Shown piece after piece: positions 1 through 4,814 of a stretch of 9,804 bases of DNA. Origin of the DNA: an uncultured Chloroflexota bacterium. GTDB lineage: Bacteria; Chloroflexota; Dehalococcoidia; SM23-28-2; RBG-16-64-32. The stretch's first letter is position 1. Every line of letters begins with the position of its first letter. The notes below the pieces were generated by a model that ran no database searches, was not told where the DNA came from, and saw nothing but the letters and a program-made list of their open reading frames with translations. The position numbers and the translations under genes were made by a program. The DNA lies in assembly GCA_913056415.1 (NCBI GenBank), contig CAJXNA010000057.1, positions 1-9,804 on the forward strand. Reading direction: 5' to 3'.

Positions 1-1
1 C

Positions 2-169
2 TTGGCGATAATCTTCGGCCCTCTCGCGTCAATTGCCTTCATTTGGTTCTATGGGGCCATTCTTGAGCTGCTGTCGTTGCAGATACTGCTCGTACGTAAC
101 ACCCGCCAGATTGTCGAGGCTGTTCGCGAGAGTGGCTCGACAAGCCCCACAGTTACGGAAGAGCCATGA
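2..169 (+). CDS. C-terminal end of a small membrane protein, DUF4282-like (5' end outside window)
   Basis: The open frame runs in from the left edge and stops at TGA 167-169, giving the last 55 residues of a protein. They begin LAIIFGPLASIAFIWFYGAI, a hydrophobic segment that must be membrane-embedded. The next part reads LELLSLQILLVRNTRQIVEA, then a short polar tail. A hydrophobic helix followed by an E-L-x-I-x-x-x-R-N-T pattern is what I recall for the C-terminus of DUF4282 membrane proteins. Those proteins have no established function. The assignment rests on this partial sequence, so it is moderate only. The stop overlaps an ATG (ATGA, 166-169) that opens an 11-codon frame described separately. 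Small membrane genes of the DUF4389 type follow directly, so this may be one cluster of envelope proteins. Confidence 0.55.
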   Translation: MAIIFGPLASIAFIWFYGAILELLSLQILLVRNTRQIVEAVRESGSTSPTVTEEP

Positions 170-201
170 TTGGCCGTATCCCGCCGTTCAGCCTTGACTA
201 G
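166..201 (+). pseudogene. 11-codon scrap ending in the DUF4389 C-terminal motif
   Basis: An ATG overlapping the upstream stop (ATGA) opens the peptide MIGRIPPFSLD and then a TAG. The ending IPPFSLD matches the C-termini of the next two genes (EYPPFSLR and RYPPFSF). At DNA level, 181-203 matches 511-533, the end of the next gene, at 18 of 23 positions including the stop codon. No DUF4389-like residues precede it in this frame. I read it as the last codons of a deleted DUF4389 copy, left after a tandem duplication or unequal recombination. It could still be translated by coupling, but nothing shows that it is. Confidence 0.4.
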
Positions 202-205
202 CCCG

Positions 206-212
206 AAAGGAG
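206..212 (+). promoter_or_regulatory. Shine-Dalgarno site AAAGGAG for the first DUF4389 gene
   Basis: AAAGGAG lies 7 bases before the ATG at 220 and fixes that start. The other membrane gene and purL, by contrast, have no such site. Confidence 0.75.
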
Positions 213-219
213 ACAGGTC

Positions 220-531
220 ATGTATGACGAAACGACGGCCGCCGGAGCGCCGGGATACCCCCTGCGCTACGACGTTGAGTACCCGGAGGAGCTGTCCCGC
301 TGGCTCATCTTCGTCAAGTGGCTGCTGGCTATCCCTCACTTCATCATCCTGTATCTGTTGGGAATCGCGAGCGGCGTGGTCGGGTTCATCGCTTTCTTCG
401 CCATCCTGTTCACCAAGCGGTTCCCACGTGGGTTGTTCGACTTCACCGTGGGCATCCACCGCTGGAACTATCGGGTTGGCGCGTACACCGCCCTGCTGCG
501 GGACGAGTACCCTCCGTTCAGCCTGCGCTAG
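220..531 (+). CDS. DUF4389 family small membrane protein
   Basis: This 103-residue protein shows the DUF4389 pattern from end to end. An N-terminal YPLRYDVEYPEELSRW stretch (about residues 13-28) leads into a hydrophobic segment at about 29-48. A second hydrophobic segment lies at about 49-66, followed by FTKRFPRGLFDFTVGIHRW (about 67-85) and a C-terminal RDEYPPFSL. Two membrane helices with a conserved aromatic/basic loop are expected. The family has no established biochemical role. The protein is complete and its start is supported by a good Shine-Dalgarno site. It lies between a DUF4282-like gene and a longer DUF4389 gene, which suggests a cluster of small membrane proteins, possibly linked to cell-envelope state. 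That role is inference only. Confidence 0.85.
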   Translation: MYDETTAAGAPGYPLRYDVEYPEELSRWLIFVKWLLAIPHFIILYLLGIASGVVGFIAFFAILFTKRFPRGLFDFTVGIHRWNYRVGAYTALLRDEYPPFSLR

Positions 532-542
532 CTGGCCGCTTG

Positions 543-551
543 TGGTAGGAT
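543..551 (+). promoter_or_regulatory. Extended -10 promoter (TGG TAGGAT) before the long DUF4389 gene
   Basis: TG-n-TAGGAT is an extended -10 element: TG at 543-544 and hexamer at 546-551. I see no good -35 hexamer at the usual distance, which fits extended -10 promoters. Transcription would begin near 558. Because the in-frame ATG at 550 overlaps the hexamer, that ATG could not be on this transcript, which supports the later start at 583. Confidence 0.45.
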
Positions 552-582
552 GGCCTATCGCTGCTATGGCGTGGGTCATCTG

Positions 583-1254
583 ATGGCTTCAGAGGAAAGC
601 AAGGTCGCCGTGGGCTATCCAGCCGGCCCTGGTTACCCCATCGCCTTCTCCGTCGTCTATCCGGAATGGCTGTCGCGATGGAAGGGCGCCCAGCGGGCGG
701 CGGGGGCCGTTATCACCTGGGCCGTGCCTTGGGGCCTGGGGTACGTCAGCGCGGCGTTCTACGTCTGGCTGCCGGTGATCATCGGCTCCCTCATCGCCTT
801 CGGGGTCATCTGTGTTCCGATATTCCTGGCGCTGCGTGTTCGCGCCAAGGGGCTGCCCCGCTTTCAGGCGGAGGACGGCCCGGCGTTGGAGCGCTATGCC
901 GAATACGCGATCGCCTCAGCCTCCTACGCCCTTTTCCTGACCGATGATTCGCCCAGGCAGGCGATTGGAGAGTCGGTGAGGCTGGAGGTGAGGCGCGGCG
1001 GGAGCTTCGGCTGGCGCCGCGCCGCGATCACGCCCTTGCTGTTGTTGCCACACATCCTACTGCTGGCGGTTTTCGCCTTCGCATTCATGCTCATCGTTCC
1101 GGTGAGCGCCGTCGCGGCGATCGTGTTTCGGCGCTATCCGCGCTGGCTGTTTGGGTTCACCGTGGGCTACCTGCGCTGGATCGCCCGCGCCCTGGGCTAC
1201 TGGATATCGCTGACCGATCGCTATCCGCCCTTCTCGTTCGGCGAACAGGTCTAG
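583..1254 (+). CDS. Membrane protein with two DUF4389-like repeats
   Basis: From ATG 583 the protein has 223 residues. I prefer this start to ATG 550 because the N-terminus then aligns with the neighbouring 103-residue protein (GYPIAFSVVYPEWLSRW against GYPLRYDVEYPEELSRW), and because ATG 550 falls inside a likely -10 element. The protein looks like two DUF4389 units in one chain. The first keeps the YPEWLSRW opening and two hydrophobic segments but has a diverged end (YALFLTDDSP, about residue 125). The second has a diverged opening, then hydrophobic segments, then the typical ending RRYPRWLFGFTVGYLRW and LTDRYPPFSF. About four membrane helices are expected. The function is unknown. There is no clear Shine-Dalgarno site before 583. 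Confidence 0.75.
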   Translation: MASEESKVAVGYPAGPGYPIAFSVVYPEWLSRWKGAQRAAGAVITWAVPWGLGYVSAAFYVWLPVIIGSLIAFGVICVPIFLALRVRAKGLPRFQAEDGPALERYAEYAIASASYALFLTDDSPRQAIGESVRLEVRRGGSFGWRRAAITPLLLLPHILLLAVFAFAFMLIVPVSAVAAIVFRRYPRWLFGFTVGYLRWIARALGYWISLTDRYPPFSFGEQV

Positions 1255-1293
1255 GCTGGGCCGGCCAGGGCCATCGAATGTGCCCATCCGCTG

Positions 1294-1302
1294 TGCTACG
1301 AT
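1294..1302 (+). promoter_or_regulatory. Extended -10 promoter (TGC TACGAT) giving a near-leaderless purL transcript
   Basis: TG-n-TACGAT (hexamer 1297-1302) lies 11 bases before the purL ATG at 1314. Transcription starting about 7 bases after the hexamer would leave a leader of only a few bases. This agrees with the absence of any Shine-Dalgarno sequence before purL. The -35 region is weak. The same TGTGsTAsGAT pattern occurs before the gene at 583. Confidence 0.5.
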
Positions 1303-1313
1303 TGCCCTGACCC

Positions 1314-3551
1314 ATGGCCGTCGACCAGCGCGCCCTTGATTCCATCGCCCTCAGCCGCGATGAGTATGAGCTCATCGTCTCCCGACTTGGCCGCGAGCCG
1401 AACGAGGTGGAGCTGGGGATGTTCGGCGCGCTCTGGAGCGAGCACTGCGGCTACAAGAACTCGCGGCCGCTGCTGAGGCAGCTCCCGGCTGAGGGCGCGT
1501 TCGTCCTCACTAAGCGGGGAGAGGAGAACGCTGGGGCGGTGGACATCGGCGATGGCTTGTGCGTGGTGATGAAGATCGAGTCGCACAATCACCCCTCGGC
1601 GATAGAGCCGTACCAGGGGGCGGCGACGGGGGTCGGCGGCATCGTGCGCGACATCTTCGCCATGGGGGCGCGGCCTATCGCCATTCTGGACTCGCTCCGC
1701 TTCGGCCCCCTGAGCGATGCGCACAACCGCTATCTGTTCGGTGGTGTGGTGGGCGGCATCAGCGGCTACGGAAACTGCCTTGGCATACCAACCGTGGGGG
1801 GCGAGGTGGCGTTCGAGGATTCGTACACGGCGAACCCTCTGGTGAACGCTATGTGCGTAGGCGTCGCCCCGATCGAGAAGCTGGTCAGCGCGAAGGCCGA
1901 GGGCGAGGGTAACCTGCTGATGCTGGTGGGCGCCGATACCGGCCGCGACGGCATCCACGGCGCCTCAGGCCTGGCCTCTCGCACTGACCCGCAGGCCCGC
2001 TTCGATGAGCTGCGTCCCGCTGTCCAGGTGGGAAACCCCTTCCTGGAGAAGATGCTCATGGAGGCCTGCCTGGACCTGGCCGGCAACCACGCCGACTGGA
2101 TCACCGGCATCCAGGACCTGGGCGCGGCCGGTCTCACCTCCTCTTCCCTGGAAGCCGCCGCCAGGGCCGGCTGCGGCTTCCATCTGGACGTGGCCAGGGT
2201 GCCCCGCCGTGAGGAGGGGATGACCCCCTACGAGGTCATGCTTTCAGAGTCCCAGGAGCGAATGCTGATCACCGTCCGCAGGAGGCACAAGGATGACGTG
2301 GTGGCGCTGTTCGAGCGCTGGGAGGTACCCTGGGCGGTCATCGGCGAGGTGACGGTGGACGGCTACGCCCGCATCTACGACGGCGAGGCGCTGGTGGCGG
2401 ACTTGCCTATCGAGGTGGTGGTGGAGGCTCCCGAGTACACACGGGAGGCCGTGCGGCCGCCGGAGCTGGACGAGATGCGGGCGCTTGACCTGGCCGCGCT
2501 GCCGGACCTGCCTGCCGGCAGGCACGGTGTGACCGACGCCAGCGCCGCCCTCCTGCGGCTGCTCGCCTCTCCGAACGTCGCTTCCAAGCGCTGGGTGTAC
2601 CGGCAGTACGACCAGAGCGTGCTGACCAATACGGTTATCGAAGCGGGGGCCGACGCCGCCGTGCTGCGCGTCAAGGGGACGAATAGGGGCATCGCCGTGA
2701 CCACCGATGGCAACGGACGGTACTGCCACGTGAGCCCCGGCGCCGGCGGCGCCATCGCCGTGGCGGAGGCGGCCCGCAACGTGGTCTGTGTGGGCGCCCA
2801 GCCTGTGGCCATGACCGACTGCCTGAACTTCGGCAACCCGGAGCGGCCGGAGGTGTACTATCAGATGCAGGAAGCGATCCGGGGCATGGCCGCGGCCTGC
2901 GAGGTGCTGGGCACGCCGGTTATCTCCGGCAACGTCAGCCTGTACAACGAGACCGGCGAGCAGGCGGTGTACCCCACGCCGGTGATCGGGATGCTGGGTC
3001 TGTTGGAGGACGTCTCGAACCACTGCCGCCCCGGCCTCAGCGCGGAAGGCAACGCAGTGTTTCTCCTGGGCGCCGTCTTGGAGCAGCCCGCGGCCGCCCT
3101 GGCCGCCAGCGAGTACCTGAGGCTGGAGCACGACCTCGTCGCTGGGCGCTTGGAGATCGACCTGGACCTGGAGGCGCGGGTGCAGCGGACGGCGCTGGCG
3201 GCGATCCGGCAGGGGGTAGCCAACGCCTGCCACGACTGCTCGGACGGCGGTCTGGCCGTGGCCCTGGCGGAGATGTGCCTGGCGGGTGGACTGGGCCTGG
3301 ACGCGTCGGCGGCTCCCGACGTGCAGCGGTTGGACGCCGCCCTGTTCGGGGAGGCGCAGTCGCGCATCCTGGTGGCGGTGCCGGCGGACAAGCGTGAGGA
3401 GCTGCTGACGATCGCTCAGGGGTTGAACGTCCCCTTCGCCTACGTCGGCCGGGTTGGCGGCGACCGCCTGCGCCTGTGGTCGGTTGACCTCCCGCTGGCG
3501 GAGCTGCGCGACGCCTACGAGGGCGGGCTGGAACGGGCGCTGGAGGGATAA
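1314..3551 (+). CDS. purL: Phosphoribosylformylglycinamidine synthase subunit PurL
   Basis: PurL catalyses the ATP-dependent conversion of FGAR to FGAM, the fourth step of purine synthesis. It uses ammonia supplied by the glutaminase PurQ, with PurS as bridging subunit. The 745 residues match the small-type PurL, which needs separate PurQ and PurS; neither is in this window. Visible signatures include WSEHCGYKNS (residues 41-50, with a catalytic-site His), KIESHNHPSAIEPYQG (87-102, nucleotide and FGAR binding), IQDLGAAGLTSSSLE in the middle, MTDCLNFGNPERPE, VISGNVSLYNET and HDCSDGGLAVALAEM near the end. The two halves are the usual duplicated AIRS-like folds. The ATG start gives a short N-terminal lead before the first motif, as expected. 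No Shine-Dalgarno site is present, and the promoter position suggests a leaderless or near-leaderless mRNA. No defect was seen. Confidence 0.97.
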   Translation: MAVDQRALDSIALSRDEYELIVSRLGREPNEVELGMFGALWSEHCGYKNSRPLLRQLPAEGAFVLTKRGEENAGAVDIGDGLCVVMKIESHNHPSAIEPYQGAATGVGGIVRDIFAMGARPIAILDSLRFGPLSDAHNRYLFGGVVGGISGYGNCLGIPTVGGEVAFEDSYTANPLVNAMCVGVAPIEKLVSAKAEGEGNLLMLVGADTGRDGIHGASGLASRTDPQARFDELRPAVQVGNPFLEKMLMEACLDLAGNHADWITGIQDLGAAGLTSSSLEAAARAGCGFHLDVARVPRREEGMTPYEVMLSESQERMLITVRRRHKDDVVALFERWEVPWAVIGEVTVDGYARIYDGEALVADLPIEVVVEAPEYTREAVRPPELDEMRALDLAALPDLPAGRHGVTDASAALLRLLASPNVASKRWVYRQYDQSVLTNTVIEAGADAAVLRVKGTNRGIAVTTDGNGRYCHVSPGAGGAIAVAEAARNVVCVGAQPVAMTDCLNFGNPERPEVYYQMQEAIRGMAAACEVLGTPVISGNVSLYNETGEQAVYPTPVIGMLGLLEDVSNHCRPGLSAEGNAVFLLGAVLEQPAAALAASEYLRLEHDLVAGRLEIDLDLEARVQRTALAAIRQGVANACHDCSDGGLAVALAEMCLAGGLGLDASAAPDVQRLDAALFGEAQSRILVAVPADKREELLTIAQGLNVPFAYVGRVGGDRLRLWSVDLPLAELRDAYEGGLERALEG

Positions 3552-3664
3552 TGCCAGGCCCGGCGCAGTGGTTGGTTTCGCAGGGTGATGGATACCCCTG
3601 GCGCGACCTGCCTACCTCTGCTGACAGGTTAGGCAAGGTTGACGTGCGCGCACAAGCGTTCTAA
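3551..3664 (+). CDS. Possible 37-codon ORF coupled to the purL stop (TAATG)
   Basis: The purL stop TAA overlaps an ATG (TAATG, 3549-3553), and GGAGGG (3542-3547) lies just upstream inside purL. The frame encodes 37 residues, beginning MPGPAQWLVSQGDGYPWRDL, and stops at TAA 3662-3664, inside the -10 hexamer of the rplI promoter. I recognise no domain. Coupling and a Shine-Dalgarno-like site are in favour. Its short length, and the fact that it runs through a hairpin and a promoter, count against. It may be a chance frame. Confidence 0.22.
   Translation: MPGPAQWLVSQGDGYPWRDLPTSADRLGKVDVRAQAF
3606..3639 (+). terminator. Imperfect hairpin after purL, possible terminator
   Basis: The arm 3606-3617 (ACCTGCCTACCT) pairs with 3626-3639 (AGGTTAGGCAAGGT) with two single-base bulges across an 8-base loop. 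There is no T-run after it; instead its last base is the first of the TTGACG -35 element. It may end purL transcription without a U-tail, or separate readthrough from the new promoter. A second weak hairpin, CAGGGT 3581-3586 with ACCCCTG 3594-3600, lies just before it. Confidence 0.35.
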
Positions 3665-3667
3665 ACT
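3639..3667 (+). promoter_or_regulatory. Sigma70-type promoter of the rplI-dnaB operon
   Basis: TTGACG (3639-3644) and TAAACT (3662-3667) are separated by exactly 17 bases. Both are close to the consensus in a GC-rich background. Transcription should begin near 3674, giving a leader of about 90 bases before rplI. This is the best-formed promoter in the left part of the window. Confidence 0.7.
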
Positions 3668-3672
3668 GCCCT

Positions 3673-3681
3673 TGTGGATGA
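3673..3681 (-). promoter_or_regulatory. DnaA-box-like site, 8 of 9 match
   Basis: The plus strand reads TGTGGATGA, one base away from the complement of the DnaA box TTATCCACA. It sits at the predicted transcription start of the rplI operon, where bound DnaA would block RNA polymerase. Confidence 0.5.
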
Positions 3682-3696
3682 AATGTCGATGAAAGT

Positions 3697-3705
3697 TGTG
3701 GATAA
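3697..3705 (-). promoter_or_regulatory. Perfect consensus DnaA box
   Basis: The plus strand reads TGTGGATAA, the exact complement of TTATCCACA. It has the same orientation as the site at 3673-3681 and lies 24 bases downstream of it, close to two helical turns. Both sites fall in the 5' leader of the operon encoding the replicative helicase and its likely loaders. DnaA binding here is inferred, not shown. Confidence 0.6.
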
Positions 3706-3750
3706 GCCTCTTGCTCATGCAAGCGGGCCGCCCCCTATCATTAGCTCAGT

Positions 3751-3756
3751 GAGGAG
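3751..3756 (+). promoter_or_regulatory. Shine-Dalgarno site GAGGAG for rplI
   Basis: GAGGAG ends 6 bases before the ATG at 3763 and fixes the rplI start. Confidence 0.8.
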
Positions 3757-3762
3757 AGTCGC

Positions 3763-4728
3763 ATGAAAGTCGTCTTTATGGAGGAGGTCGAGGGCACCGC
3801 CCGCGTCGGTGAGGTGAAGAACGTCGCCGACGGCTTCGCCCGCAACTACCTGCTGCCGCGCAGGCTGGCCGCCCCCGCCACCGACCACTACATCACCATC
3901 GCCGCCGCCCGCGCCGAGAAAGAGTTGCGCCGCCAGACTAAGCTCGACGAAGAGGCTCAAGAGCACTTGGTGCCTAAGATGGAGGGTCAGTCCGTCACCA
4001 TCGAGGTGCGCGTGGGTGAGCAGGGCAAGCTGTTCGGCTCCGTGACCGCCCGCGACATCGCTGAGGCGCTTCAGGAGGCGACGAACGTTGAGCTGGAGCA
4101 CCGGCAGGTTGACCTGCGCCAGCCGATCCGTGAAGTCGGCTCGCAGGAGGTGACGGTGAAGCTAACGCGCAACGTGCACGTGCCTGTAACCGTGAACGTG
4201 GAGCCGCTGGGAGGGATGCCGGAAGAGGAAGAGGCGGCGGAGGCCCAGGCGGAGGCCGCGGAGGAGACGAGCGAAGAGCCAGCGGAGGCTGAAGCGGTGG
4301 AGGAAGAAAAGGCGGAGGTGGAGGCTGAGCCTGTAGAGGCGGAGGCAGAGGAGGAGCCGGAGGCGGCTGAAGCGGAGGAGGAAGAGAAGGCGGAGGGCGA
4401 GGCTGAGCCTGCGGAGGGGGAGGAGAAGGCAGAAGAGGCGCCGGAGGCCGCGGAGGAGACGAGCGAAGAGCCGAAGGCGGCTGAAGTGGAGGAGGAGGAA
4501 GAGAAGGCGGAGGGCGAAGCGGAGCCTGTGGAAGCAGAGGCGGAGGCGGAGGCCGAAGCTCAAGAGGAGCCGGAGGCCGCGGAGGAGACGAGCGAAGAGC
4601 CGGAGGCGGCTGAAGCGGAGGAGGAGGAAGAGAAGGCGGAGGGCGAAGCGGAGCCTGTGGAGGCAGAGGAGAAGGCTGAAGAGGAGCCAGCGGAGGCTGA
4701 AACGGAGGAGGGGGAAGAGAAGACGTAG
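3763..4728 (+). CDS. rplI: Ribosomal protein bL9 with a long acidic repeat tail
   Basis: Residues 1 to about 148 are a complete bL9, which binds 23S rRNA at the base of the L1 stalk and helps keep reading frame. The N-terminal RNA-binding signature is clear (VGEVKNVADGFARNYLLPRR, residues 15-34). A long charged helix follows, then the C-terminal domain (GKLFGSVTARDIAEAL to VTVNVEPL, about 88-149). Typical bL9 ends here at about 150 residues. This protein continues for about 170 more, made almost only of Glu, Ala, Lys, Pro, Thr, Ser and Val, with EETSEEP repeated three times. The tail must be strongly acidic and probably disordered. Start and Shine-Dalgarno are good. The gene leads the dnaB operon, a pairing known in many bacteria. 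Confidence 0.96.
   Translation: MKVVFMEEVEGTARVGEVKNVADGFARNYLLPRRLAAPATDHYITIAAARAEKELRRQTKLDEEAQEHLVPKMEGQSVTIEVRVGEQGKLFGSVTARDIAEALQEATNVELEHRQVDLRQPIREVGSQEVTVKLTRNVHVPVTVNVEPLGGMPEEEEAAEAQAEAAEETSEEPAEAEAVEEEKAEVEAEPVEAEAEEEPEAAEAEEEEKAEGEAEPAEGEEKAEEAPEAAEETSEEPKAAEVEEEEEKAEGEAEPVEAEAEAEAEAQEEPEAAEETSEEPEAAEAEEEEEKAEGEAEPVEAEEKAEEEPAEAETEEGEEKT
4204..4725 (+). repeat. Purine-rich coding repeats in the rplI tail (unit of 129 bases at the 3' end)
   Basis: A 30-base block beginning GGAGGCCGCGGAGGAGACGA occurs identically at 4251-4280, 4443-4472 and 4572-4601. The last two are 129 bases apart and start a nearly identical 43-codon unit. The first spacing is 192 bases. All spacings are multiples of three, so the reading frame is kept. 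The strand is almost entirely G and A over about 500 bases. The near-identity at DNA level suggests recent or ongoing duplication by slippage or unequal exchange. It also makes this stretch prone to assembly errors. Confidence 0.85.
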
Positions 4729-4753
4729 GGGCGCAGCGTGGCTCGCCCTACGT
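4723..4753 (+). terminator. Hairpin over the rplI stop codon, possible partial terminator
   Basis: ACGTAGGGGCG (4723-4733) pairs with CGCCCTACGT (4744-4753), a 10-base-pair stem with one bulged G and a 10-base loop. It covers the rplI TAG. No T-run follows, so it is more likely an mRNA processing or attenuation element than a full terminator. It could set a higher level of rplI than of dnaB. The rest of the gap to dnaB is G-rich, with no clear promoter. Confidence 0.4.
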
Positions 4754-4814
4754 GCTGGTGAGGGGTAACGGGAGGGGGAGGTTCGAGAAGTAGTGTCGTA
4801 GCCGGGCAGGTGTG

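Noticed and set aside
2244..3233. Minus-strand frame of 329 codons opposite purL
   Set aside because: Rich in His, Arg and Gly as expected from antisense of GC-rich codons; purL motifs on the other strand are intact.
3552..3762. Replication origin (oriC) between purL and rplI because of the DnaA boxes
   Set aside because: Only two boxes are visible, there is no AT-rich unwinding region, and dnaA or dnaN are not adjacent. Promoter control explains them better.
4162..4563. Leu/Arg-rich minus-strand frame opposite the rplI tail, looking like a membrane protein
   Set aside because: Its Leu, Arg and Phe content is simply the complement of Glu and Ala codon repeats.
4251..4701. Repeat array as a possible CRISPR
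   Set aside because: Spacing is irregular, units lie in frame inside rplI and encode a low-complexity tail; there are no unique spacers or cas genes.
4769..4782. G-quadruplex in the G-rich gap before dnaB
   Set aside because: There are only three G-runs of three or more bases here, so a standard three-layer quadruplex is not supported.
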